Source of the DNA: CAJFUR01 sp904420575
GTDB lineage: Bacteria; Actinomycetota; Coriobacteriia; Coriobacteriales; Eggerthellaceae
Assembly: GCA_965119745.1 (NCBI GenBank)
Contig: OZ221973.1
Coordinates: 2,108,001-2,172,000, forward strand
Length of the DNA stretch: 64,000 nucleotides
Direction of reading: 5' to 3'
Below the pieces are notes generated by a model. The model saw nothing but the letters and a program-made list of their open reading frames with translations. It made no database searches and had not been told where the DNA came from. Made by a program: the position numbers and the translations under genes. The stretch's first letter is position 1; every line of letters begins with the position of its first letter. Shown here piece after piece: positions 17,201 through 26,113 of the stretch.

Positions 17201-17789
17201 CGACCTGGAGATACGCGGGGCGGGAAGCCTTTTGGGCGCCGAGCAGTCGGGCAACATGTCGGCCGTGGGCTTCGACCTGTTCGCCCAGATGCTGGCACAA
17301 GCCGTGAACGCCACGCGCGAGGGCGACGCGCGCGCCATGGACGCCTTGCCCCCGGCGCTTTCCGACATCACGGTGAACGTCCCCGGCCACACCTACCTGC
17401 CCGAGGAATACGTGCCCGACGCCGACGAGCGCGTGCTGTGGTACCGCCGCATCGCGAGCGCGGGGACGGTGGACGACGTGGACGCGCTGCGCGAGGACCT
17501 GGAGGCGAAGCGCCCCGACCTGCCGCAGGCCGCGAAGAACCTGCTCGACAAGGCGCGCATCAAGGCGTTCGCGAACGAGCACCATATCAGGACCGTGTCG
17601 GTGGCGGGCGGCAAGCTGGTGGTGGAGCCCATCGACGTGCCGCGCGACCGGATGACGGCCCTGCGCCGCGCAGGCGGGCGCTACCTGGCCGACAAGCGCA
17701 AGCTTTCTCTGCCGCTGCGCTACTTCAAGCTGGAAGAGGACGACAACCTGCTCGGGCCCATCGCGCGCTTTCTGGAGGAATTGACATGA
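14262..17789 (+). CDS. mfd: Transcription-repair coupling factor
   Basis: A 1175-aa DNA translocase that pushes stalled RNA polymerase off lesions and recruits UvrABC. The N-terminal UvrB-like module covers about residues 1-400. The RNA-polymerase-interaction domain starts near 508 (YQPGDYVVHAAHG). The RecG-like motor has Walker A GDVGFGKTEVALR near 660 and the DEEQRFG box near 760. The C-terminal TRCF domain includes EEYVPDADERVLWYRR. I chose the GTG at 14262, preceded by GGTGGAGG; the frame stays open ~120 codons further upstream but with no homology. The stop overlaps the next gene's ATG (ATGA). Confidence 0.95.
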   Translation: MLIDSLTFALEKSGCLDAFWGKLDAGEDATLGVAASARPFLVAARFAHRPQATLVVVAGEDAAVAFARNVAAYVGEERVLRFPERTDYPFAPKKADAAQVAWRMEAACALAEGRPVVVVASARALLRRLPPVASGACEPLSLVAGCELFDMPGARAGGVQEFEDVARALERRGYANTGELDGPGTFAVRGGTIDVFPGNLVYPVRLDFFGDELDEIRRIVPTTGQTIASLAEVDVYPVMEFACTPEALACARKKLARPALTNPALRDVLEKLEGGLRFDGSDVLLPYLYDQTATLGDYARAKTLSAVVEPRSLFDDATHAYDDLTGRARGTNVALAGLYAEPSELAFGSGQRATYVSIMRVGGSMDDELPVKRVDVAGHPDKLFGKLRSLVEGGYTVAFSAPNFRARQDMKLALVDNGIPIQETLDVLEGAEDPARDVEGGPEASLDDKAFAKRRLRRGVVNLVDVDIPLGMVIPKAKLALVSLADTQGAHAASRTRRRVDITEITFPYQPGDYVVHAAHGVAYFKELVRRDVDGTARDYLLLEYAEGDKLYVPVEQLDRVTRYVGPEGASPRLTRLNTSDWSRALGKARKATKKLAFDLVDVYARRAATQGYRFGPDTPWQREMEEAFPYQETPDQLAAIADVKADMQSARPMDRLVCGDVGFGKTEVALRAAFKATQDGKQVMVLCPTTILAQQHYTNFKERFEPFGVRVEVLSRFRSPAQQACALRGFAEGDVHVLVGTHRLLSRDVNPHDLGLVVIDEEQRFGVGHKEQLKNLRESIDVLTLSATPIPRTMQMSLSGVRDMSLILTPPDARRAVEVHVGEWDPDLVSAAIRRELARGGQVYYVSNRVRSIDDAVRRVTAAAGEARVGVAHGQMGKEELERVMEDFSAGELDVLVATTIIESGIDNPHTNTLIIEDSQRLGLAQMYQLKGRVGRSSTQAYAYFMFPEHLNLTEEAEARLTALGEHQDLGSGMRIAMRDLEIRGAGSLLGAEQSGNMSAVGFDLFAQMLAQAVNATREGDARAMDALPPALSDITVNVPGHTYLPEEYVPDADERVLWYRRIASAGTVDDVDALREDLEAKRPDLPQAAKNLLDKARIKAFANEHHIRTVSVAGGKLVVEPIDVPRDRMTALRRAGGRYLADKRKLSLPLRYFKLEEDDNLLGPIARFLEELT

Positions 17790-18748
17790 CGGAGAACCTG
17801 GCTTGCGGCGCCTTGCCGTTCCGGCGCCGCCACCGCCGCGGCGTCGCGTGCGCGCTCGGCGGCGCCGCGCTCTGGGGCTTCTCGGGCGCGTGCGCGCAGT
17901 TCCTGCTTGCGGGGTACGGCGTGGCGCCGACGCTGCTCACGGCGGTGCGCATGCTCGGCGCGGGCGTCCTGTTCCTGCTCGTGCTGCTCGTGCGCAGCCG
18001 CTCGCAGCTCGCGGCCATGCTGTGCGACCACGGCACGGTGGTGCGGCTCGCCGTGTTCGGCGGCGTGGGGCTGTACCTGTGCCAGGTCACGTACACCGTC
18101 GTCATCGGGTACACGAACGCCGGCACGGCCACGGTGCTGCAGACCACGGGCATCGCGTTCGTCATGCTGGCGACATGCCTGCTCGTGCGGCGGCTGCCGC
18201 GGGCGCGCGAGGCCGTGGGGCTCGTCTTGGCCGTGGCGGCCACGTGGCTCATTGCCACACAGGGCGACCCAGGCGCGCTCGTTCTGCCCCTTGGAGGCCT
18301 CGCCTGGGGCATCGCGAACGGGCTGTCGGTGGCGTTCTACATCATGTACCCGAAGGGGCTGTTCGCACGGTGGGGCAGCTTTGCCGTGACGGGGCTCGGC
18401 ATGCTTTTCGGCGGCGTCGTGGCCTTGGCGGTGCACCTCGCGGGAGAGGCGATCGGGCAGCCCTCCGCCCTGCCGCCGCTCGATGCGGCCGGCCTTGCCG
18501 TGCTCGCGGCGTTCGTCGTGGTGGGCACGTTCGCGGCGTTCGCGCTCTACCTGCACGGCGTGTCGGTGGTGGGCTCGGTGGAGGGGAGCCTGCTCGGCGC
18601 CGTCGAGCCTGTGAGCGCCACCGTGTTCTCGGCGCTGTGGCTGGGCACGGCGTTCACGGGCTCCGATTTGGCGGGGTGCGCTCTCATGATCGGCATGGTG
18701 TTCCTGGTGACGACGGGCGCCCCGCCGGCGGAGAAGGAGCGCCCGTGA
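17786..18748 (+). CDS. DMT-superfamily (EamA-type) transporter
   Basis: A 320-aa inner-membrane protein with ten hydrophobic segments arranged as two EamA-like halves; the first begins ALGGAALWGFSGACAQFLL near residue 30. Such carriers export or import small metabolites, and the substrate cannot be read from sequence. The ATG overlaps the mfd stop by ATGA, with GGAGGAA inside mfd as ribosome site, so it is translationally coupled to mfd. That is an odd partner, and probably reflects genome packing. It is followed after 37 bases by a dipeptidase-family gene. Confidence 0.85.
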   Translation: MTENLACGALPFRRRHRRGVACALGGAALWGFSGACAQFLLAGYGVAPTLLTAVRMLGAGVLFLLVLLVRSRSQLAAMLCDHGTVVRLAVFGGVGLYLCQVTYTVVIGYTNAGTATVLQTTGIAFVMLATCLLVRRLPRAREAVGLVLAVAATWLIATQGDPGALVLPLGGLAWGIANGLSVAFYIMYPKGLFARWGSFAVTGLGMLFGGVVALAVHLAGEAIGQPSALPPLDAAGLAVLAAFVVVGTFAAFALYLHGVSVVGSVEGSLLGAVEPVSATVFSALWLGTAFTGSDLAGCALMIGMVFLVTTGAPPAEKERP

Positions 18749-18785
18749 AAAGGCCGGCGTGCTGGCGCACGGGAAGGGGAGGGAA

Positions 18786-19826
18786 ATGGGATTGTTCTTG
18801 ACGCCGGGGGAGCGGGGCGCGTCCGATGGCCGGCTGCGCGTGTTCGACCTGCACTGCGACACGCTCGACCGCATCGCCTTCCATGGCGACCCGTCCGTGC
18901 CGGGTGGGTTCGCGGAGCATGACGCCGGCGTCCCGGCCGAGCGCCTTGCCACGCTCGCCGACAACGACGCGCACGTCTCGCTCGCGCGGACGGCGCGTTT
19001 CGCGTGGTGCCAGTGCTTCGCGGCGTTCGTTCCCGACGAGGTGCGCGGCGACGCGGCGTGGGCGCTCTTCGAGCGCGTGCGGCGCGTGTGGGAACGCGAG
19101 CTTTCGCGTTGCGGAGACGCCCTCGCAGCGGCCCGCGCGACGGGCGACGTGGAAACGGCGCTCGCCGCCGGCAAGACGGCGGGCCTCCTCACCGTGGAGG
19201 GCGCGTCGTTTCTGGAGGACGACGGCGCCGCCGAGACGCGGCTCGACGCGCTCGCGGAGGCGGGCGTGCGCATGGTCACGCTCACGTGGAACGGGCCCAA
19301 CGCGCTCGGCAGCGGCAACGACGCGGCGGACGGCCTGACCGCGTTCGGGCGCGTCGCGGTGCGCGAGCTGGAGCGGCGGCGCATTGCCGTGGACGTGTCG
19401 CACCTGAACGACGCAGGCTTCAAGGACGTGTGCGCCGTGGCCGACCGTCCTTTCGCCGCCTCGCACTCCAACGCGCGCGCCATATGCGGGCATCCGCGCA
19501 ACCTGGCCGACTGGCAGCTGCGCGAGCTGGCCGACCGCGGCGGCGTGGCGGGACTCAACTTCTGCCGCGACTTCCTTTCCCAGACGCACGCCGACCCCAT
19601 GCCCGACGACGTGCTGCGCCACGTCGACCACGTGCTCGAGACGGCGGGCGAGGACGTGCTCGCGCTCGGCAGCGACTACGACGGCTGCGACGTGCCCGGC
19701 TGGCTCGACCCTTGCGACCGGGTGGGCGACCTTCACGCCCTGCTCGCGCGCGAGTTCGGCCGCACGGTGGCCGACAAGGCGTTCTTCGGCAACGCCCATG
19801 CCTTCTTCGCGCGCCTGGAAAACTGA
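18786..19826 (+). CDS. Membrane dipeptidase (M19 / renal dipeptidase) family protein
   Basis: A 346-aa zinc-dependent amidohydrolase-fold peptidase. It has the HxD motif in FDLHCDTLDR near residues 18-25, bridging Glu in GLLTVEGASFLEDD, the second-metal His in DVSHLN and PFAASHSNAR, and Asp in GSDYDGCD near the C-terminus. The family cleaves dipeptides, often with D-residues at the C-terminal side. No signal peptide is visible, so it should be cytoplasmic. Its start ATG at 18786 follows GGGAGGG. It is co-directional with the DMT transporter, which may import or export its substrate or product. Confidence 0.88.
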   Translation: MGLFLTPGERGASDGRLRVFDLHCDTLDRIAFHGDPSVPGGFAEHDAGVPAERLATLADNDAHVSLARTARFAWCQCFAAFVPDEVRGDAAWALFERVRRVWERELSRCGDALAAARATGDVETALAAGKTAGLLTVEGASFLEDDGAAETRLDALAEAGVRMVTLTWNGPNALGSGNDAADGLTAFGRVAVRELERRRIAVDVSHLNDAGFKDVCAVADRPFAASHSNARAICGHPRNLADWQLRELADRGGVAGLNFCRDFLSQTHADPMPDDVLRHVDHVLETAGEDVLALGSDYDGCDVPGWLDPCDRVGDLHALLAREFGRTVADKAFFGNAHAFFARLEN

Positions 19827-20139
19827 CGTGTCCCGTGGCCCTCGGCTTTCGCCCGAACGGTGCGCGGGGTGCGCCCGAGAGGCGCGGCACGTCCTCCCCA
19901 GGCGGCGCGTTTGGGACGCGAAACGGATCGGGAACGTTTCGCACGCGCCTTTTCCTCTACCGAAGCCAGCCTCTACACTTGCCGGTCGGAAGGAAATCGG
20001 ACGCGTAGGGAGAATGCGGACCATGAAGATGCGACCGTGGCGGGACCGCGCGCTGCGAGAACATGCCGGCGCGCCATGCCCGTGCAGGTCTCGCCTGCGG
20101 CAGCCAGATGGCCTGCCTCGCCAGGAGGGCAGGTGATCC
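19827..20139. other. Intergenic region without recognised features
   Basis: 313 bases between the dipeptidase-family gene and the MATE gene. I see no convincing open frame, repeat or terminator. A promoter for the MATE gene presumably lies here, but no clear -35/-10 pair stands out. Confidence 0.5.
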
Positions 20140-21471
20140 ATGGCCATCAGGCTTTCCGACCGCTTCAGCTACGGGCGGCTCGCGCGTTTCGCGCTGCCTT
20201 CCATCGCGATGATGATATTCATCTCCATCTACAGCATGGTGGACGGCCTGTTCGTGTCCAACTTCACGGGCAAGGAGGCGCTCGCCGCCGTGAACCTGGT
20301 GTACCCGTTGGCCATGGCCCTGGGTTCCATCGGCTTCATGTTCGGCACGGGTGGCGCGGCGCTGGTTGCCAAGACCATGGGCGAGGGCGACGAGGTGCGG
20401 GCGAACCGCCTGTTCACGTTCATCGCGTTGGCGGCCGCGGCGCTCAGCGTCGTGTTGTGCGCGGTCGGCGCGTTCGCGCTCGAGCCGCTGTTGGGCTTTT
20501 TGGGCGCCGATGGGCAGCTTCTGGACCTCTCCCTGCTGTACGGCCGCGTCCTGCTGGCGGCGTTGCCGTTCTCCGTGCTGCAGAACATGTTCCAAAGCTT
20601 CTTCATCGCAGCCGAGAAGCCGTACGTGGGACTGGCGGTGACGGTGGCCGCCGGCCTTTCCAACATCGTGCTGGACTACCTGTTCATTGTCGTGTTCGGC
20701 TGGGGCATCGCGGGCGCCGCCGTGGCCACGATGGTGGGGCAGGTGCTGGGAGCGGCCGTGTCCGTGGCGTACTTCGCGCGCAGCAGGACGAGCCGCCTGC
20801 GCTTCGCGCGGCCCGTGCGCGACCTCCGCGCGCTCGGCAAGGCGTGCGTGAACGGGTCGTCCGAGCTCATGACCGAAGTGGCGGCGTCGGTGGTGAGCAC
20901 GCTGTACAACTTCCAACTTCTCATGCTTCTGGGTGCGGACGGCGTGGCGGCCTATGGCGTGATCATGTACGTCAACTTCGTCTTCACTGCCGTGTTCTTC
21001 GGGTTCGCCATGGGGACGGGCCCGGTGGTGAGCTATCACTACGGCGCCCAGAACAAAGACGAGCTCAAGAGCCTGTTCCGCAAGAGCCTCGTGCTAGTGG
21101 GCGGGGCGGGCGTGACCATGTTCGCAGCGTCGCAGCTGTTCGGCGGCGCGCTGGTGGGCGTGTTCGTGGGCTATGACCCCGACCTCGTCGCGCTGACGCT
21201 GCACGGGTTCCGCATCTACTCGGTGTCGTTTCTGATGGCCGGGTTCAACATCTACGGTTCGGCATTCTTCACGGCGCTCAACAACGGCAAGGTGTCGGCG
21301 CTCGTCAGCTTCATGCGCACGCTCGTGTTCGAGACCTCTACGGTCATGCTGTTGCCGCTGGTCTGGGGCGTCGACGGCGTATGGAGCGCCATCATCGTGG
21401 CGGAGGCGTGCGCGCTCGTGCTGACGGTCGGCTTCCTGGTCTATCTGCGCAAGCCCTACGGCTACGCGTAG
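20140..21471 (+). CDS. MATE-family efflux transporter
   Basis: A 443-aa membrane protein with about twelve helices in two similar halves. The N-terminal signature runs from SIAMMIFISIYSMVDGLFVS, and the family feature MVDGLFVSNFTG is clear. MATE pumps expel cationic drugs or metabolites using Na+ or H+. The length is typical. The start ATG is preceded by AGGAGGGCAGGTGAT. It converges on the thioesterase gene, with only 18 bases between the stops. Substrate is unknown; the VirE/DinF-like and NorM-like subgroups are both possible. Confidence 0.9.
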   Translation: MAIRLSDRFSYGRLARFALPSIAMMIFISIYSMVDGLFVSNFTGKEALAAVNLVYPLAMALGSIGFMFGTGGAALVAKTMGEGDEVRANRLFTFIALAAAALSVVLCAVGAFALEPLLGFLGADGQLLDLSLLYGRVLLAALPFSVLQNMFQSFFIAAEKPYVGLAVTVAAGLSNIVLDYLFIVVFGWGIAGAAVATMVGQVLGAAVSVAYFARSRTSRLRFARPVRDLRALGKACVNGSSELMTEVAASVVSTLYNFQLLMLLGADGVAAYGVIMYVNFVFTAVFFGFAMGTGPVVSYHYGAQNKDELKSLFRKSLVLVGGAGVTMFAASQLFGGALVGVFVGYDPDLVALTLHGFRIYSVSFLMAGFNIYGSAFFTALNNGKVSALVSFMRTLVFETSTVMLLPLVWGVDGVWSAIIVAEACALVLTVGFLVYLRKPYGYA

Positions 21472-21489
21472 GCGCCCGCCCTCCGCGCG

Positions 21490-21891
21490 CTACCGATAGC
21501 AGGTCGCGGTCATCTTGGCGATGGCCTTGCCCAGATCGTCTTCCACGAGGACGGTGTAGAAGCCCAGATGGCGGCCCGGCTTGTCGCACGTGGCCGTGGC
21601 GGTGAGCTTCGTTCCCTTCGTCGCGCGGAAGAAGCTGATGTTCGAGTCCACCGACACGGTGGGTTCTTCCCCGATGTTGCAGCAGATGGCCAGCGCGAAG
21701 TCGGCCAGCGTGAAGATGGCGCCGCCCATGACGTTGCCCATGGCGTTGCGGTGCACGTCGGCCAGCTCCATCTCGCACACGGCATGGCCGCGCATGCCTT
21801 CCACGACGCGGCATCCGGCCGCCTGCGTGGCGAACCGGTCCTGGGCGAACACGGCCTCTATCTCTTCGCGGGTGGGGTTCTCGGGCAACAT
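21490..21891 (-). CDS. PaaI/YbgC-like hotdog-fold thioesterase
   Basis: A 133-aa acyl-CoA thioesterase-like protein. The hotdog signature is GNVMGGAIFTLADFALA (about residues 46-62), where Asp of LAD and Asn of the preceding HRNAMGN are the likely active-site residues. The C-terminal half ends with GKAIAKMTATCY. It probably hydrolyses aromatic or short-chain acyl-CoA, but the substrate is not evident. I start at the ATG at 21891 (MLPENPTRE); the frame is open 61 codons further upstream through low-complexity sequence without a family match. AAAGGAA lies ten bases upstream. Confidence 0.88.
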   Translation of the reverse strand: MLPENPTREEIEAVFAQDRFATQAAGCRVVEGMRGHAVCEMELADVHRNAMGNVMGGAIFTLADFALAICCNIGEEPTVSVDSNISFFRATKGTKLTATATCDKPGRHLGFYTVLVEDDLGKAIAKMTATCYR

Positions 21892-22077
21892 GGCGGGGTG
21901 GTTCCTTTCGGTGGTCGGGCGTTTGTGCGCCTTGCTTTGGGCGGAAGGCCGGGGAAGGCGCGCGGAGGTTCTTCGCGCGCGCGGCGGAAAGCTTGCGGGC
22001 ACCGGGTGCCGGCGTGTGGTCTTGCGCGCGCCGGCACCCGGCGTCGCGAGTGGCGCGCCGGCGCGCGACGGCAAGGC

Positions 22078-23301
22078 TTATGGGTTCATGGGCTCCATGA
22101 CCGCGGCGAACAGCTCCACGTACTGGCCGTCCGTCACAGTGATGGTCTGCGACCCGCCGGCTATCACGTATTTCGTCTCGACGATGGAATCGTCTTCGAA
22201 TTCCAGATCCTTCATCACGTACGCCGCCGACTCGTATTCGGTGGCGGCAGAGGCTTCGGCCTGCACGGTCACGGCATAGGTGCCGGCGGGGACGTCGATG
22301 CCTACCCGGTACACGCCGCTTTGGTACGGAGACGCCGCCTCCACGGAAGCCTCGGCAGCCGGGTACAGGTGCGATCCCTTGGGGCCGGCGAACACGATCA
22401 GGTCGCCCGGTTCCAGCTGCGTGAAGTAGTTGCCGAAGTACACCACCGAGTCGTCGAGCTCGTAGGCATCGGCGCCCTCCTGCTCGAACACCAGGAAGTT
22501 GCTCTCCTCGGTCTGGCTTCCCTCCAGGTAGTACAGGCCCGGCTCGAGGTCCTTGCCGACGCCCACCTCGAAGATGCCGGGCGTGCCCGCGCCGTCTTCC
22601 AGCCTGCTGGGCAAGGAGCCGTACTCTTCCTCGACGAAGGCCTCGATGTCGTTTCGCGAAAGGTACAGGCTTCCCTCGTAGCCGGAGGAATCGTCGCCGC
22701 CGTCGTCGCTGCTGCCAGAGCCGTAGCCGTACCCGTAGCCGCGTCCGCTGTTGGTGCCGTCGCTGTCGTCGTAGCGGGGGTCGAACGACCCGTTGTAGCC
22801 ATCGTCCAGGTACATGGCGCAGGACACGCATCCGACGCATCCGCCGAGGCCCAAAACCACCACGAGCAGGCAGATGCCCAGCACCCAGGGCCATGCCTTC
22901 TTGCGTGGCTGCAGGGGCGGCTGCGCATAGGCCTGCGGCTGGTAGGGCGGCATGGGCGGCACCGGGGGCTGCTGGTAGGGAGGCCGTCCCGGCTGGCCGT
23001 AAGGAGGTTGTCCCGGCTGCTGGAAGGGCTGCTGGGCCGGTTGTCCGTATGCGCCCCAGGGCGGCCCCGGCTGGCCGTACCCATCTGGTGCCGGCTGGCC
23101 AGGCTGCCCTTGCAAAGGCTGCTGGCCGTACGCGCCCTGCGGCGGCATGTAGCGCGGCTGCTGGCCGCAAGGGGGCTGCTGGGAGGGGCAGGCAGGCTGC
23201 TCGGGCTGGCCGTATGCGGCGGCCGGCGGCTCCTGTGCCGAAGGCTGGCCTTGCGGGTCTTGCGGCTGTCCGGCCTGTCCCGGCCCCTGAGGTTCGGTCA
23301 T
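22078..23301 (-). CDS. Pro/Gln-rich single-pass membrane protein with repeated beta domain
   Basis: A 407-aa protein with three parts. Residues 1-130 are low complexity, rich in Pro, Gln and Gly-Tyr-Gly-Gln, and probably cytoplasmic. Residues 134-160 form one transmembrane helix ending in several Cys. The extracellular part has an acidic linker with GYGYGYG, then two similar segments, GIFEVGVGKDLEPGLYY and GVYRVGIDVPAGTYAV, which look like an internal duplication. The ATG overlaps the ferredoxin stop (ATGA), so it is translationally coupled to the ferredoxin gene. No function is recognised. The layout resembles surface or envelope sensor proteins of actinobacteria. Confidence 0.75.
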   Translation of the reverse strand: MTEPQGPGQAGQPQDPQGQPSAQEPPAAAYGQPEQPACPSQQPPCGQQPRYMPPQGAYGQQPLQGQPGQPAPDGYGQPGPPWGAYGQPAQQPFQQPGQPPYGQPGRPPYQQPPVPPMPPYQPQAYAQPPLQPRKKAWPWVLGICLLVVVLGLGGCVGCVSCAMYLDDGYNGSFDPRYDDSDGTNSGRGYGYGYGSGSSDDGGDDSSGYEGSLYLSRNDIEAFVEEEYGSLPSRLEDGAGTPGIFEVGVGKDLEPGLYYLEGSQTEESNFLVFEQEGADAYELDDSVVYFGNYFTQLEPGDLIVFAGPKGSHLYPAAEASVEAASPYQSGVYRVGIDVPAGTYAVTVQAEASAATEYESAAYVMKDLEFEDDSIVETKYVIAGGSQTITVTDGQYVELFAAVMEPMNP

Positions 23302-24524
23302 GACTGCTCCTTGTCTTCGCCGAGGAAGGCTTCCGCCGTGGTCGCGACGAGTTCGATGGCTTCGTGCGGGCAGGCGTCCACGCACAGGCCGCAGCCGATG
23401 CAGTGGCGCGCGTCCAGCTGCACGCACCCAGGTTCCGGGAGGGGGGACAGCGCGCCGGTGGGGCACGCGCCCACGCAGGCGAGCGCGTTCTCGCAACGCT
23501 CGCAGTCGATGCGGGGGATGGCCACGTTCACGCGTTTGGCGATGGAGGGGTCGCGCTCGATCGCCTGCAGCAGCAGCTGGCGTTTGGGCATAAGCGTCTT
23601 CTTGACCTGCCCTTCAGGCACGAAATCCACGTCTGGGGCGTCGCCCAGGTTCAGGCGCGTCAGGGCGCGGGCGCGCTCGCGGCGTTCGTAGAACTGGTGG
23701 AGCACTTCGGAGTTGCGCAGGCGGCGCTTGCCCGACGCGATGTCGCCCACGTCGCCCACCAGGTTGGTGAACGCGCTTCGGCGATCCACGCCCACGGGGT
23801 TGGCGAGGTCCTTGATGAACTGCTCCTTTTCGGGGATCGTGTCGATGAAGCCCACGCGCTTGCGCGTCCATTTCTCGGCCGTCTCGATGGCGTGCGAGTA
23901 CAGGGTCTCGGCCACCTCGCCGGCGCGGTCGCAGTCGGCGCAGTACGAGAGGTCGCAGGCCACCTTCACGGGGATGTTCTCGGCCAGGGCGAGCGCCCAG
24001 AACTCCGGCGAGAGCGTGGCCAGACACGGCAGCACCACCACGTTGGCGGCGGGCTCCAGCCCGGGGAAGACGTTCTCCTTGCAGGTGAGCACCACGTCCT
24101 CGCCGCGCAGGGCGATGCGCCGCAAGCGTTCGTACAGGTCGGCCATGGTCACGCGCGTCGACGAGAAGCCGTCGCAGATGCCCAGGCAGATGCCGCAGTT
24201 CGTGCAGGCATCGCCGTCCACGGACGCGTTGCCGTCCTCGTCGAAGGCGATGGCCCCGACCGGGCAGGCCAGCACGCAGCGCTCGCAGGAGGCGCCGCGT
24301 GCGCGCACGCAGTAGTCGCGCACGAAGGCCACCTTGGTGGGGGCGGGCCCGCCGCCCGCGTCGGCGCCCTCCGCGCCTGCGCCGCCGTCCGGCGCGGGCG
24401 GTAGGGAGCCTTCGGCAGCGCTCGCCTGCGGCCCGTCTGTGGCCTCGTGCGTCCCTGCGGGCGATCCTGCCTTTGCGGCCTCCAGGCCGTCTGCGAAGGC
24501 GTCGTTCTCGAGCGCGTCAGCCAC
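23298..24524 (-). CDS. Multi-cluster ferredoxin-type protein
   Basis: A 408-aa iron-sulfur protein, likely cytoplasmic. After a ~65-residue Ala/Gly-rich N-terminus come two ferredoxin-like motifs (CERCVLACPVGAI, and CTNCGICLGICDG). A central domain has LTCKEN, LPCLATL and CDLSYCADCDR, a Cys layout similar to MvhD/FlpD-type [2Fe-2S] domains. Two more [4Fe-4S] motifs follow at the C-terminus (CENALACVGACP and CIGCGLCVDACP). It is a probable electron-transfer hub with up to five clusters. The GTG start at 24524 overlaps the end of gltX by eight bases. Its redox partner is not encoded nearby, and the central-domain assignment is an inference. Confidence 0.8.
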   Translation of the reverse strand: MADALENDAFADGLEAAKAGSPAGTHEATDGPQASAAEGSLPPAPDGGAGAEGADAGGGPAPTKVAFVRDYCVRARGASCERCVLACPVGAIAFDEDGNASVDGDACTNCGICLGICDGFSSTRVTMADLYERLRRIALRGEDVVLTCKENVFPGLEPAANVVVLPCLATLSPEFWALALAENIPVKVACDLSYCADCDRAGEVAETLYSHAIETAEKWTRKRVGFIDTIPEKEQFIKDLANPVGVDRRSAFTNLVGDVGDIASGKRRLRNSEVLHQFYERRERARALTRLNLGDAPDVDFVPEGQVKKTLMPKRQLLLQAIERDPSIAKRVNVAIPRIDCERCENALACVGACPTGALSPLPEPGCVQLDARHCIGCGLCVDACPHEAIELVATTAEAFLGEDKEQS

Positions 24525-26058
24525 CGAACACCTCGCTCATGGTCGCATCGATGCGGGCGAGCACGTCCTCGCGGGGCAGAAGCTCGATGCTTTCGAACAG
24601 CGGCGGCGAGACCATGTTGCCGCTCACGGCCACGCGCAAGGGCTGGAACAGCGCCTTCGGCTTCATGTCGAGAGGCTCGCACAGCGCGCGGCAGGCTTCC
24701 TGCAACGGCTCGGCCTCCCAGGGCCGTCCTTCGTCGGCCAGCACCGCGCGACAGGCGGCGAGCGCCTCGTCGGCACGGGCGCCTTCCTTGGCGAGCACCT
24801 TCGCCACGCTCTTCTCGTCCAGAAGCACGTTCGGCCCCCAGAACAAGAAGCCCAGCTTGTCCGGGATCTCGTCGAGGCGCGACAGGCGCTCGGCCACCAG
24901 CGGGTAGAGCCTGGCGTACCACTCCGGGCGCCTCTGGATGTCGGCCGCGGCCGCGGCGCGGGCATCCTCTTCCAGCTCGCCGTCGGCGGCGATGCGGGCA
25001 TGGGCGCGCATGAGCCACGGCAGCGACGCCTGCACCCAGGCATCCGCCCCCATCCCCTTGATGTACTGGCCGTTCATCCAGTCGAGCTTCGTCTCGTCGA
25101 AGACGGCGTCCTTCTTGGTCACGCGGTCGAGCGAGAACTTCTCGCACAGCACGTCGCGCCCGATGATGGTGGTCTCGCCGTCGAGCGACCAGCCCAGAAG
25201 CGCCAGGAAGTTCACCATGGCGTCGGGCAGGTAGCCGCGCTCGGCGAACTCCTCCACGGACGCCGCGCCGTGGCGCTTCGAGAGCTTCTTGCCGTCCGGC
25301 CCCAGGATCATGGACAGGTGGGCGAAGGTGGGCACGGCGAACCCGAGGGCCTCGTAGATGAGGATCTGCTTGGGCGTGTTGGACAGGTGGTCGTCGCCGC
25401 GGATCACGTGCGTGACGCCCATGTTCGCGTCGTCGCACACCACGGCGAAGTTGTAGGTGGGGCTCCCGTCGGTGCGCACGACGATCATGTCGTCCATGGC
25501 CTCTGCGGGGAAGCTCACGTGGCCGTACACCGCGTCGTCGAACTCGATGGGGCCGCGCCCTTCCGGCACGCGCAAGCGCCACACGTGCGGCTCGCCGGCC
25601 TGTATGCGCGCGGCCGCCTCGGCGGGGTCGAGGTCGCGGCATGTGCGGTCGTAGCCCGCGTAGCCGCCCTCGGTGGCCTCGGCCTGGGCGCGCTTGGCGT
25701 CCAGTTCCTCCTTAGTGCAGAAGCAGGGGTAGACGCTGCCGCGCTCCTTCATGAGTTCGAGCGCCGCGGCGTAGGTGTCTGTGCGCTGCGTCTGGAAGTA
25801 GGGGCCGGCTGCACCTCCCACTTCGGGGCCCTCGTCCCAGTCGAGGCCGAGCCACTTCATGGCGTTCAAGATGATTGCCACGTTTTCTTCGGTGGAGCGC
25901 TCGGGGTCGGTGTCCTCGATGCGCAGGATGAAGTCGCCGCCCATGGCGCGGGCGAACGCCCAGTTGTAGATGGCCGTGCGCGCGCCGCCCACGTGAAGGC
26001 GGCCCGTCGGGGAGGGGGCGAAGCGCACGCGCACGCGCGCGGAAGTCTGGTCAGTCAT
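24517..26058 (-). CDS. gltX: Glutamyl-tRNA synthetase
   Basis: Class I aminoacyl-tRNA synthetase, 513 aa. The HIGH-type motif is PSPTGRLHVGGARTA near residue 12 and the KMSKS-type motif is KKLSKRHG. A zinc-binding pattern CFC (about 103-105) followed by YDRTC resembles that of E. coli GltX. I chose the ATG at 26058. A GTG at 26076 is also preceded by a purine-rich site (GAGGACACGAGAC) and would add six residues. It overlaps the downstream ferredoxin gene, so both may be co-transcribed. Whether it is discriminating or also charges tRNA-Gln cannot be judged, because gatCAB is not in the window. Confidence 0.95.
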   Translation of the reverse strand: MTDQTSARVRVRFAPSPTGRLHVGGARTAIYNWAFARAMGGDFILRIEDTDPERSTEENVAIILNAMKWLGLDWDEGPEVGGAAGPYFQTQRTDTYAAALELMKERGSVYPCFCTKEELDAKRAQAEATEGGYAGYDRTCRDLDPAEAAARIQAGEPHVWRLRVPEGRGPIEFDDAVYGHVSFPAEAMDDMIVVRTDGSPTYNFAVVCDDANMGVTHVIRGDDHLSNTPKQILIYEALGFAVPTFAHLSMILGPDGKKLSKRHGAASVEEFAERGYLPDAMVNFLALLGWSLDGETTIIGRDVLCEKFSLDRVTKKDAVFDETKLDWMNGQYIKGMGADAWVQASLPWLMRAHARIAADGELEEDARAAAAADIQRRPEWYARLYPLVAERLSRLDEIPDKLGFLFWGPNVLLDEKSVAKVLAKEGARADEALAACRAVLADEGRPWEAEPLQEACRALCEPLDMKPKALFQPLRVAVSGNMVSPPLFESIELLPREDVLARIDATMSEVFGG

Positions 26059-26113
26059 GCTTTCGATGGTCCTCACGTCTCGTGTCCTCTGTCTGCCGTG
26101 CCGCAGGCGCGCC

